From positions 124,001 through 188,000 of the forward strand of contig NZ_JASSYX010000002.1 of the NCBI RefSeq assembly GCF_030244015.1: DNA of 64,000 bases. Reading direction: 5' to 3'. The notes below the pieces were generated by a model that searched no databases, had not been told where the DNA came from, and worked only from the letters and a program-made list of their open reading frames with translations. This document shows positions 18,042 to 25,961 of the stretch, one piece after another (the stretch's first letter is position 1; every line of letters starts with the position of its first letter). Position numbers and translations under genes: made by a program. Source of the stretch: Pedobacter ginsengisoli. GTDB taxonomy: Bacteria; Bacteroidota; Bacteroidia; Sphingobacteriales; Sphingobacteriaceae.

Positions 18042-19966
18042 TTGCTTTCCAGTTCCATAATCTCAGATGCAAGGCCTTCCCAGCTATTCTGAGCCGCATC
18101 CAACTGTTGTTTGGCAACTTTGTATTTGTTGTTTGCTTCGGCAAGCTTACCGGCGTCAGAATAAATAGTCTCATCGGCAAGCAAAGTTTCAATTGCTTTC
18201 AGGTTTTCTTCAAAAGCCGTGATCTCCGATTCGATCTTTTTCAGCTGATCGTTCAGTTTTTTCAGTTGCTGCTGCTGGTTTACCGGAGCCGGGGCTGGCG
18301 CAGGCTTTTTTTCCTCTACCTTTTTTACTTCCTTGTCCGGCCTAACCGGGATGTTTGAAGGTTTTGCAGGAGGTCTCTTGCTGTTCCATTCCTCATATTC
18401 TGCATAAGTCCCCGGATATTCCTTAATGTCCTGGTCTTCAATGAACCAGATTTTGTTGGCTACATTGTCCAGGAAATACCTGTCATGGGAAACCGCAATA
18501 AAAGTCCCTTCATACTGCTGCAATGCCTGGATCAGGATATTTACAGATTGGATATCGAGGTGGTTGGTCGGCTCATCCAGGATCAGGAAATTGGAATCAG
18601 TGGTCAGCGATTTGGCAAGTGCCACCCTTGATTTTTCACCACCGGAAAGTACCCTTATTTTTTTAAATACATCATCACCGGTAAACAGGAAGCAGCCCAA
18701 TATACCGCGCAATTCCGTGTCTGTATGTTTAGGCGCAAAAGCCTGAAGTTCTTCCAGTATGGTATTTTCCAGGTGCAGGGATTCCAGCTGATGCTGGGCA
18801 AAGAAAGTCGTGGTCACATTGTGTCCGGTCTCGCACGTTCCTTTGAAATCTTCGGTACCCGCAATAATTCTGAGCAAAGTAGATTTACCCTTACCATTGG
18901 CGCCGATCAGCGCAATCTTGTCACCCTTTTCAATAACGCCTTCCGCGTTGGCCAGGATGTCAATGTTCGGATAGCTTTTGTAGGCGTTTTCAATCCTGAC
19001 AACGTGGCGCCCCGAAGGTTTGGAAAACTTAAACTGAAAGTTAACTGTGGGATTATCGTCGTCGACATCTTCCACACGTTCCAGTTTATCCAGCGCTTTC
19101 ATTCTTGACTGCGCCATTTTAGCTTTGGAAGCCTTCGCTTTAAAACGCTCGATGAGACGTTCCTCTTGTTTGATCTTGGCCTGCTGATTTTTGAATTCTC
19201 CCTTCTGGATTTCGCCTCTCAATGCTTTTTCCTCAAGATAGAAGCTGTAATTCCCTGCATAAGGTGTTAGTTTTCCTTTGCGGGATTCTACGATTTTGTT
19301 CACCACTTTATCCAGGAAGTACCTGTCATGGGAAACGATCACTATGGCACCTTCAAAACTGCCCAGATAAGTTTCCAGCCATTTGATAGAAGGCAAGTCC
19401 ATGTGGTTGGTCGGCTCATCCAGCAGTAAAATATCAGGAGTCTGCAACAGGATCTTAGCCAGCATCACACGCATCCGCCACCCTCCTGAAAAGGTATTGA
19501 GCGGCCTGTGCTGATCCTGTGTACTGAAACCCAGACCTGCCAGGATCTCATTGGCCCTGTATTCGATGTTGTAACCATCCAGAGATTCAAATTCCTGTTG
19601 TTTGTCGCTCAGTTTATTTAAAACCTCTTCTGAATAATCGGTCTCAATTTTCTTTAATAATTCTTCGATTTCATCATGCAGCTGGTTCTGACGCTCAAAA
19701 GCCTCCATGGCGACATGTAAAATGCTATGGTGGGAATCGTAAGAAAGCAGATCCTGGTTCAGGTATCCGATTTTTACGTCCTTAGACATAGAAATGTTGC
19801 CGGAAGTTGGAGCGTATTCTCCGACAATTATTTTAAGCAATGTGGATTTTCCGGTTCCGTTGGCGCCTATTAATCCAACCCTGTCGCCTGGCTTTATGTG
19901 CCAATCTGCTTCGTCGTATAAAGCCCTTGCGCCTATAAGAAATGTTAAGTCGTTTATTGAAATCAT
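18038..19966 (-). CDS. ABC-F family ATPase
   Basis: A cytoplasmic ABC-F protein with two ATP-binding cassettes and no membrane domain; family members act on the ribosome, easing stalled translation or conferring antibiotic protection. Walker A motifs are GANGTGKST (residues ~34-42) and GANGKGKST in the second cassette. Signatures are FSGGWRMRV and LSGGEKSRV, and both Walker B motifs end [10 protein letters not shown] / [10 protein letters not shown]. The inter-cassette linker is Lys/Arg-rich, and the C-terminus has a Pro/Ala-Lys linker followed by a coiled coil, as in the Uup-like group. I chose ATG 19966 (MISINDLTF), 642 residues; the longer frame from 20098 would run through the promoter and the pyrD start. 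Confidence 0.93.
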   Translation of the reverse strand: MISINDLTFLIGARALYDEADWHIKPGDRVGLIGANGTGKSTLLKIIVGEYAPTSGNISMSKDVKIGYLNQDLLSYDSHHSILHVAMEAFERQNQLHDEIEELLKKIETDYSEEVLNKLSDKQQEFESLDGYNIEYRANEILAGLGFSTQDQHRPLNTFSGGWRMRVMLAKILLQTPDILLLDEPTNHMDLPSIKWLETYLGSFEGAIVIVSHDRYFLDKVVNKIVESRKGKLTPYAGNYSFYLEEKALRGEIQKGEFKNQQAKIKQEERLIERFKAKASKAKMAQSRMKALDKLERVEDVDDDNPTVNFQFKFSKPSGRHVVRIENAYKSYPNIDILANAEGVIEKGDKIALIGANGKGKSTLLRIIAGTEDFKGTCETGHNVTTTFFAQHQLESLHLENTILEELQAFAPKHTDTELRGILGCFLFTGDDVFKKIRVLSGGEKSRVALAKSLTTDSNFLILDEPTNHLDIQSVNILIQALQQYEGTFIAVSHDRYFLDNVANKIWFIEDQDIKEYPGTYAEYEEWNSKRPPAKPSNIPVRPDKEVKKVEEKKPAPAPAPVNQQQQLKKLNDQLKKIESEITAFEENLKAIETLLADETIYSDAGKLAEANNKYKVAKQQLDAAQNSWEGLASEIMELESK

Positions 19967-19973
19967 TTGGGCG

Positions 19974-19981
19974 CAAAAATA
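19974..19981 (-). promoter_or_regulatory. Bacteroidota -7 element for the ABC-F gene
   Basis: On the minus strand this reads TATTTTTG, an exact match, ending seven bases before the ABC-F ATG. It supports the start at 19966. Confidence 0.55.
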
Positions 19982-19992
19982 CGTTTTTTTCC

Positions 19993-20000
19993 TATCTTCG
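19993..20000 (+). promoter_or_regulatory. Probable -7 element for pyrD
   Basis: TATCTTCG differs from TAnnTTTG at one position and ends five bases before the pyrD ATG at 20006. It lies back to back with the ABC-F element inside a 39-bp gap. Confidence 0.4.
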
Positions 20001-20005
20001 TAGCT

Positions 20006-21043
20006 ATGTATCGTTTGATTAAGCCCATATTCTTCAAATTTGACCCGGAAAAAGTACACTATTTTGTGGTGAAGCGCCTGAAATGGTTTCATGATCACTT
20101 TCCGTTGGGTAGCACAATTCTGAGAGGCAGTTTTGATGTTAACATTAAAGGGCTTGAACGTGAGGTGTTTGGCATTAAATTTAAAAACCCTGTTGGCCTT
20201 GCTGCCGGGTTTGATAAGAACGGCGAATATATAGAGGCGCTTAGTGATCTGGGCTTTGGATTCATCGAGGTCGGTACGGTTACCCCATTACCCCAGCCGG
20301 GTAATGATAAGCCGCGAATGTTTAGACTTGAGGCAGACAGTGCGCTCATTAACCGGATGGGTTTCAACAATAAAGGGGTAGATACATTAGCAGAACGCCT
20401 GAGATTGCTGCGGTCAAAGAACACTGACATTGTCATAGGCGGGAATATCGGTAAGAACAAAAGTACACCTAACGACCAGGCTACCAGCGATTACATCAAG
20501 TGCTTCGACAGGCTTTTTGACGTAGTGGATTATTTCGTGGTTAACGTGAGCTCACCCAATACGCCCGGGCTGCGTGAACTGCAGGAAAAGGGGCCGCTCA
20601 CGGAGCTTTTAAATACCCTCCAGCAACGCAATGATATCAATGGGATATCCCGGCCAATTCTTTTAAAAATCGCACCTGACCTCACTGATGAGCAACTGGA
20701 TGACATTGTGGAGATTGTAATGGAAACCAAAATTGCCGGAGTTATTGCTACCAATACCACTGTAGACAGGAATGGACTGTATACACCAGAAAAGCTCAAA
20801 AATGAGACCGGCGGGTTAAGCGGCAAACCTTTGACCCTTCGCTCGACAGAAGTGATCCGGTATATTTCTGTCAAATCAAATAACGCATTTCCAATAATTG
20901 GAGTAGGCGGTATTCATTCCCCTCAGGATGCAAAAGATAAGCTGGATGCCGGCGCCTCACTGGTTCAGTTGTATACAGGCTTTATCTATGAAGGTCCGGG
21001 CCTGATCAAAGCCATCTGCAAAGAGCTGGTCAAAAAAGCTTAG
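20006..21043 (+). CDS. pyrD: Dihydroorotate dehydrogenase (quinone), class 2
   Basis: A membrane-associated FMN enzyme that oxidises dihydroorotate to orotate in pyrimidine synthesis, passing electrons to quinone. It has 345 residues with the class 2 N-terminal amphipathic extension ([20 protein letters not shown]). The FMN and substrate motifs [28 protein letters not shown] (catalytic Ser region) and [11 protein letters not shown] are all present. The ATG at 20006 is preferred to the upstream start at 19967, which would read through the promoter. It diverges from the ABC-F gene and is a single-gene unit as far as can be seen. Confidence 0.96.
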   Translation: MYRLIKPIFFKFDPEKVHYFVVKRLKWFHDHFPLGSTILRGSFDVNIKGLEREVFGIKFKNPVGLAAGFDKNGEYIEALSDLGFGFIEVGTVTPLPQPGNDKPRMFRLEADSALINRMGFNNKGVDTLAERLRLLRSKNTDIVIGGNIGKNKSTPNDQATSDYIKCFDRLFDVVDYFVVNVSSPNTPGLRELQEKGPLTELLNTLQQRNDINGISRPILLKIAPDLTDEQLDDIVEIVMETKIAGVIATNTTVDRNGLYTPEKLKNETGGLSGKPLTLRSTEVIRYISVKSNNAFPIIGVGGIHSPQDAKDKLDAGASLVQLYTGFIYEGPGLIKAICKELVKKA

Positions 21044-21283
21044 TGCTTTTGAAATTAAATGCCTGTTAAGTATATCGGGCAAGCGGCTTCAGTCCTTTTA
21101 ATATGTATGTTATTAATTCTGCTGACCTATTTGAGTAAATTGAAGGCGCTGTGAAAAAGACTGGCCTGGATTTGGTTTGAAATCCTGAACCAATTCGAAT
21201 CCTGATTGTTGTTTTAATGTCCGGTTAAGTTCCGGTATTGATTTTCAACCAGATAGAGAGTTTTTTCAATAACAGACAGGCAG

Positions 21284-21910
21284 ATGAAAAAAAGCACTGA
21301 AAATAAACCCGGAGAGGAGTATGTTCCCCCTCAGCAGATTGGCACTGAAATGAATGCTGTGGAGAAAATAGAATTGCCATCGGAAGCCGAGGCCATACAT
21401 TTTTTTAGGACAGTTAAAATGCGTTTGCTGGATGTGAATCGCTGGGCTGAAGTAGCGGGAGTACCCTTATCGACATTCAGGCTTACCGATTGCCACGGGA
21501 ATGAGGTTCACCGGAGTGTTGTGGAAGGCGATTATCTAAAAATAGATATTCCCGGTCCCGGGACCAAAACAGGCAGTGGTTATGACTGGGTAGTGGTTGA
21601 GCAAATCAGAGAAGAAATACGAGATGGGGCTGAAATACTCACAATGACTGTCCGGCCTGCAGCAAATCCGCTAAATGAAGATGCGCATATCGCACATTTT
21701 CTAACCGATCAGGCCACATCTACCTTCCAGGTGAAACGCATTGAAAATACGATATATGCTGAAGAGCATGGCCGAAATGAAACTCCAAACACGGATACAG
21801 GACACGTTCTGGATAATGTCCGGAATGCTTTTGTCGGCTGGACCGCTAAGATCGGGTTTTCTTATCCGCAGTGGAAAAGCCTGGTTAATGGTTTAATAAA
21901 TGAAGAATAA
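21284..21910 (+). CDS. Conserved-looking hypothetical protein
   Basis: 208 residues with no signal peptide and no membrane segment, so probably cytoplasmic. The N-terminus is polar (KKSTENKPGEEYVPP). The middle has a distinctive stretch, DVNRWAEVAGVPLSTFRLTD, followed by GDYLKIDIPGPGTKTGSGYDWV, and the C-terminus has FVGWTAKIGFSYPQWKSLVNGL. I do not recognise a named family. Codon use looks like the surrounding genes and the reading frame is clean, supporting a real gene. A gap of 240 bases without recognisable elements separates it from pyrD, and a hairpin follows the stop. Confidence 0.75.
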   Translation: MKKSTENKPGEEYVPPQQIGTEMNAVEKIELPSEAEAIHFFRTVKMRLLDVNRWAEVAGVPLSTFRLTDCHGNEVHRSVVEGDYLKIDIPGPGTKTGSGYDWVVVEQIREEIRDGAEILTMTVRPAANPLNEDAHIAHFLTDQATSTFQVKRIENTIYAEEHGRNETPNTDTGHVLDNVRNAFVGWTAKIGFSYPQWKSLVNGLINEE

Positions 21911-21917
21911 ACGAAAA

Positions 21918-21945
21918 AAGGCACCCTGCTTTAGCAGAGTGCCTT
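21918..21945 (-). terminator. Intrinsic terminator of the tRNA-Cys/small-protein unit
   Basis: A 13-bp stem with one mismatch (AAGGCACCCTGCT / AGCAGAGTGCCTT) and a TT loop. Read on the minus strand it is followed by six T, so it mainly ends the leftward transcript. It may also serve the rightward gene that stops at 21910, though without a T run on that side. Confidence 0.8.
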
Positions 21946-21968
21946 ATGTCTTTCCCTCTAAACCAGGT

Positions 21969-22145
21969 TTAGGCTTTTGCAGTCAATTGAAGTAAAACCG
22001 CATTGTTTTTAGCCAACTGATCTTTAGTCGATTGTTGTGATCGGCTACCTAATTCTATATTAGTAGCTAACTTCAAGTTTTTCACATCTTGTTTTGCGAA
22101 AGTCTTGTTCCTTCTGTCTTTTCTTTTTAATCTGGTAACTGCCAT
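21969..22145 (-). CDS. Small basic protein (58 aa) downstream of tRNA-Cys
   Basis: A 58-residue frame starting MAVTRLKRKDRRNKTFAKQ and ending LLQLTAKA. The N-terminal third is strongly basic (seven Lys/Arg in the first thirteen residues) and the rest is polar, with no Cys, signal or membrane segment, as expected for an RNA- or ribosome-associated protein. Its ATG is 26 bases after the tRNA-Cys 3' end, and a strong terminator follows 23 bases after the stop, so tRNA and protein appear to share one transcript from the promoter at 22264-22293. I do not recognise the family with certainty. A relation to small Bacteroidota-specific ribosomal proteins is possible but unproven. Confidence 0.8.
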   Translation of the reverse strand: MAVTRLKRKDRRNKTFAKQDVKNLKLATNIELGSRSQQSTKDQLAKNNAVLLQLTAKA

Positions 22146-22171
22146 GTCTTTTTAATTTAAAGTATTAAATC

Positions 22172-22245
22172 TGGAGGTCGAGAGCGGATTCGAACCGCTG
22201 TACGAGGTTTTGCAGACCTCTGCCTAGCCACTCGGCCACTCGACC
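22172..22245 (-). tRNA. tRNA-Cys (GCA)
   Basis: A 74-nt cloverleaf on the minus strand. The acceptor GGTCGAG pairs with CTCGACC. The anticodon stem GAGGT/ACCTC encloses the loop CTGCAAA with anticodon GCA, and the T arm holds GGTTCGAATCC. The discriminator base is U, the strong cysteine identity element, and CCA is encoded. Confidence 0.97.
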
Positions 22246-22263
22246 CTGTTAAAATTCAGGCTG

Positions 22264-22293
22264 CAAAAATAGCAATTAATACTTACTATGCAA
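22264..22293 (-). promoter_or_regulatory. Promoter for tRNA-Cys and the 58-aa gene
   Basis: On the minus strand: TTG, a 19-bp spacer, then TATTTTTG, a full match to the Bacteroidota promoter consensus. It lies just past the trmH-like gene's stop and about 19 bases before the tRNA 5' end. Confidence 0.8.
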
Positions 22294-22294
22294 T

Positions 22295-23044
22295 TTATTT
22301 CTGTAAATTTCTGCTGATGTCAGCACATAATATTGCAGCGGATACAGCGACATTGAGTGATTCTGCACCGCCTATACGTGGAATGGTCACCGGATGGCTG
22401 ATCAGATCCATGATTTCAGGGGATATTCCCTGGCCTTCATTGCCAAGAATAACCAACCCTTCCTTACCCCAATCTGTATTATAAATGTGGTTGCCATTTA
22501 ACACTGCTCCGAAAACCGGAAGTTTGACCGCAGAGAGCAAGGTGCGCAGGTTTTCATAAAATACATTGACCCTGCTCAATGAACCCATGGTGGCCTGAAC
22601 GGTTTTAGGATTGTACACTTCGACGGTGGAAGGCGAGCAAATGACCTGCCCGAACCCAAACCAGTCGGCAGTGCGGATGATCGTGCCGAGATTGCCCGGG
22701 TCCTGAACACCGTCCAGTACCAGTGAAAAGCTGCCAGCAAGTTCAGAAACAGATAAAACAGGATTTTTTGGAGTGTTTACCAATGCTAAAATTCCCTGCG
22801 GGGCCTGTAGTGTACTAATCTTATCCAGTTCAGCGTTGTTTACTTCAAATAACTTTATATTTGCAGGCAATTTTGGAAGTAAAGATTGATATTGGGGCAG
22901 ATAATATATGCTGTGGACCTGGTATGGCGAATGAATAAACTCTGTAATAGATTTTATACCTTCAATAATAAATATCCCATTTTCTTTACGGTACTTTTTT
23001 TGATGTAATGATTTTATAAAACTGATCTGAGATTTTGAAAGCAT
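22295..23044 (-). CDS. TrmH/SpoU family RNA 2'-O-methyltransferase
   Basis: A 249-residue SpoU-class (trefoil-knot) methyltransferase that methylates ribose 2'-OH in tRNA or rRNA using S-adenosylmethionine. The three family motifs are visible: LDGVQDPGNLGTIIRTADWFG (motif 1), VILGNEGQGIS (motif 2) and IPRIGGAESLNVAVSAAI (motif 3), which form the knot and cofactor site. The N-terminal substrate-binding domain (KKYRKENGIFIIEGIKSI) is of the RlmB/TsnR type. The start at 23044 (MLSKSQIS) is favoured; an upstream ATG at 23080 would extend into the divergent gene. The exact nucleotide target cannot be told. Confidence 0.92.
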   Translation of the reverse strand: MLSKSQISFIKSLHQKKYRKENGIFIIEGIKSITEFIHSPYQVHSIYYLPQYQSLLPKLPANIKLFEVNNAELDKISTLQAPQGILALVNTPKNPVLSVSELAGSFSLVLDGVQDPGNLGTIIRTADWFGFGQVICSPSTVEVYNPKTVQATMGSLSRVNVFYENLRTLLSAVKLPVFGAVLNGNHIYNTDWGKEGLVILGNEGQGISPEIMDLISHPVTIPRIGGAESLNVAVSAAILCADISRNLQK

Positions 23045-25434
23045 ACTATAATTATAAAAGCAATATCCTGTATGGTGCAATATTACTATTTATTCTTGTT
23101 TTTGTCGTAGGATGCTCGTCAACAAAGTATATTGAAGACTATCAGTCCATCGTAAAAAGGGTCAAGATAGACAGTGTCGACAAGATTTTCGAAGAGGAGG
23201 CTTATAATTATATTCAGAAAGACATTCGCCCTACATCAACAATAGGGGTCAATGTGCTCATTTATAACATCTTTAATACTAAAAACGGACGATATAAGAC
23301 GAGTGGCATTAAACCACTGGGCACGCCTCCACCGATACTGGACAGTACGCTGGTAGAGATCTCCAGAAATCAGATAGAGCGGTTTTTGAACAGTAAAGGA
23401 TATTTTAATGCCAGGGTGAAATCAACGATAACCGTGAAAAAGCAGCGAGCCTTAGTATATTTTGAGGCAGAACAGGGCCCGGCTTTTAAAGTCAGTAAGA
23501 TAGACTATGAAATTCCTGATACAGTAGTAAAAAACATCTATTTGTCCAAAAAATCAGCATTTACACACCTTAAAGAAGGTCTCCGGATCGATGAAGATTC
23601 ACTAAGTTATGAGCGTGATCAGATTTATCAGCTGATGCGGGAGAACGGTTATTTTGATTTTTCGAGGCCATATGTGAAATACTCCATAGATTCCAACTCC
23701 AATGCGAGCATGGCTAAAGTGACCTTGATTATTGACAATCCAGCCGATCAGTCTGCCCATGTTAAGTACAATATAGGCGAAGCAAATGTGATCATTGCAC
23801 CGGATGCAGATGGTTTTCCGGATACTATAGTTGCCAATAGCCGGGTGTTCAGGGACATCAGGTATACCGACCTGTCGGGGAAATTCAGGAGAAACCCGAT
23901 CGTAAGGTATAATTTTTTATACTCACCGGATTATTATGACATCAGGAATGAGCAGCTTACCTACGACAGAATGTATGAACTCAATGTCTTTAAGAACGTT
24001 AAGATAGACTACAACAAAGCACAGGACAGCTCAAACAAGGTGTTGCCTGTCATTAAACTCATCCCTCAAAAAATCATGAGCAACCGGATAGAGGGCGAAA
24101 TACCTTTTAACGGCAACACGGTGGGCTTTAATTTGAGCAATACTTATTCAAATAATAACCTGTTCAGAGGGGCGGAGCGTTTTGAATTTCAAGTCAAAGG
24201 AGGGCTGCAGTCCCGGATAGGAGATGGTAGTGGCTTGTTCAGCGACATCAATCAGCGCGATTTTTCTTTGAGTGCCAATTTGAGCGTACCCAGGTTAATG
24301 ATACCTTTTATTACGGCAAGGCCGGGCAGAAGGGGTGGTATGCCGCATACCATTTTTTCTACCAGTTATGTGTATGCACTGAATACAGAGGCATTTAGCA
24401 GGCAGGTGTTTCTAAATTCGGTGACTTATGAATTTGTAGAATCAAAGTCTAAATATCATTCCCTTACACCGTTGAATTTTGAGTACAGATTTGGTAGCCT
24501 GCTTCTGGATACGACTGTTATAGAAAACAAAAAGCTTGCAGAAGCCAACCGTTATAGCATCAACTTGCTGGACAGGAAAAACATTACACTTGGTATTAAG
24601 TATGTTTTTTCAATGAATGCAAACAGGTTACTGGAAAATAACAATTTCATCTACCTCAGGGCGAGCATGGATATGGCAGGAAATATGCTTCAGCTGGCTT
24701 CAAAAATCGGCGGTGCCCAGCATGACCCAAAGAACGAAGATTTTGCGACCATATTGGGGCTGCCCTTCAATCAGTACCTGAGACCTGAGGTTGACTTCAG
24801 GTGGTATAAAAGTTTGGGCGGCGAACGGCAAATGGTATCGAGGATAAATGCCGGTATAGGTTATGCCTATGGAAATTCAATTGCCCTCCCTTTTGAAAAG
24901 CTGTTTTTTGCCGGTGGCTCCAGCGGAGTGCGGGCATGGCAGGCCAGGACCCTTGGACCGGGTAATTACAACAGAGGCGAAAGGATTACAGATACCGCTG
25001 CCAGAAAGGCTTTTTATGGGATAGATCAGCTCGGCGACATGCATATTGAAGCCAACCTTGAATACCGGTATAAATTGTTGAACAAATTCTTTGGCGCTAA
25101 ACTAAAAGGGGCCGTGTTCCTGGATGCCGGAAACGTTTGGAACGCTTCTTCCAACAGGAGCGACTACAGCGAAACTTATTTTGATATCAAAAAGCTGGGT
25201 AAACAGATCGCACTGGGAACAGGTTTTGGATTCAGGTATGATGTGCAGTATTTCGTATTCCGTTTTGACGTCGGTATTAAGCTTAAAGATCCACAGTTCC
25301 AGGGATCAGACCAGTGGGTCATCTGTAAGTTCCTAAACGGAGGTAAGGACTTTAGAAGAGCCTATGATGCAGCAAATGCACCAGACAGTTACCGTTTTGT
25401 ACAATACAATTTTGGCATAGGAATGCCTTTTTAA
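23035..25434 (+). CDS. TamL-type BamA-family outer-membrane lipoprotein
   Basis: An outer-membrane Omp85/BamA-superfamily protein of 799 residues carrying a lipoprotein signal: a hydrophobic stretch and lipobox FVVGC with Cys27. This is the hallmark of TamL, the Bacteroidota lipidated relative of TamA. POTRA-like repeats occupy about residues 35-370, followed by a C-terminal 16-strand-type barrel with the conserved loop motif GGSSGVRAW (VRGF-like) near residue 627. The gene has no ATG near its start; TTG at 23035 gives the signal peptide and overlaps the divergent methyltransferase start by ten bases. Expected role: assembly of outer-membrane proteins. No tamB follows here; the 3' end overlaps the convergent hypothetical gene by four bases. 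Confidence 0.85.
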   Translation: MKAYYNYKSNILYGAILLFILVFVVGCSSTKYIEDYQSIVKRVKIDSVDKIFEEEAYNYIQKDIRPTSTIGVNVLIYNIFNTKNGRYKTSGIKPLGTPPPILDSTLVEISRNQIERFLNSKGYFNARVKSTITVKKQRALVYFEAEQGPAFKVSKIDYEIPDTVVKNIYLSKKSAFTHLKEGLRIDEDSLSYERDQIYQLMRENGYFDFSRPYVKYSIDSNSNASMAKVTLIIDNPADQSAHVKYNIGEANVIIAPDADGFPDTIVANSRVFRDIRYTDLSGKFRRNPIVRYNFLYSPDYYDIRNEQLTYDRMYELNVFKNVKIDYNKAQDSSNKVLPVIKLIPQKIMSNRIEGEIPFNGNTVGFNLSNTYSNNNLFRGAERFEFQVKGGLQSRIGDGSGLFSDINQRDFSLSANLSVPRLMIPFITARPGRRGGMPHTIFSTSYVYALNTEAFSRQVFLNSVTYEFVESKSKYHSLTPLNFEYRFGSLLLDTTVIENKKLAEANRYSINLLDRKNITLGIKYVFSMNANRLLENNNFIYLRASMDMAGNMLQLASKIGGAQHDPKNEDFATILGLPFNQYLRPEVDFRWYKSLGGERQMVSRINAGIGYAYGNSIALPFEKLFFAGGSSGVRAWQARTLGPGNYNRGERITDTAARKAFYGIDQLGDMHIEANLEYRYKLLNKFFGAKLKGAVFLDAGNVWNASSNRSDYSETYFDIKKLGKQIALGTGFGFRYDVQYFVFRFDVGIKLKDPQFQGSDQWVICKFLNGGKDFRRAYDAANAPDSYRFVQYNFGIGMPF

Positions 25435-25961
25435 AACAAGTTTTTTAATCCGTCAAATATTGTTTCAAAGAAAGTGGACAGGTTCATTCCGCTGCTGTGG
25501 TTGAAATAGATGAAAATCAGCAATATGATCACTGCTACTATGATGAATTTTCTGAACAGGAAGGCCAGCAATATAACAATGACAGGGAAAAGTATGAGCC
25601 AGAAGCTATTGATTGCATAAGGGTTTAGTGTACCATCCTTTTTATACACGTAGAGCAACTTACTATGTGTTCCTTTATCATTTTGATGTTTGATGTATAC
25701 AAAAGCAGAACGCTCCAGTTGGAGGGGCAGTATGGCGACTCCGTCATTAAATTTGACTTCCTGCGTGAAACCGCTTACTGTAAATGTATAGACTCCGTTA
25801 ATCTTTTCCAGTGGGTTTTCCAGCGAGTCGGTAGCTATAATGGCCAGCTTGCTGTTTTTGAGCAGGCTTTCCTTTACTATAAAATTATTGATCTCTGCAG
25901 TTTGGGCGAAGCCCGGAGCGATGCACAGCAAAAGTAAGATCAGCAGGTATATGGTTTTCAT
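25431..25961 (-). CDS. Hypothetical exported membrane protein
   Basis: 176 residues with a signal peptide (ending about IAPGFAQ, residue 20), a periplasmic beta-rich domain of about 95 residues, and two close hydrophobic segments (residues ~120-136 and ~140-155), then a short amphipathic tail. I do not recognise the family. Its ATG overlaps the stop of the upstream patatin gene (ATGA), indicating translational coupling, so a role alongside that outer-membrane phospholipase-like protein is plausible (inference). Its 3' end overlaps the convergent TamL-type gene by four bases. Confidence 0.7.
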   Translation of the reverse strand: MKTIYLLILLLLCIAPGFAQTAEINNFIVKESLLKNSKLAIIATDSLENPLEKINGVYTFTVSGFTQEVKFNDGVAILPLQLERSAFVYIKHQNDKGTHSKLLYVYKKDGTLNPYAINSFWLILFPVIVILLAFLFRKFIIVAVIILLIFIYFNHSSGMNLSTFFETIFDGLKNLF

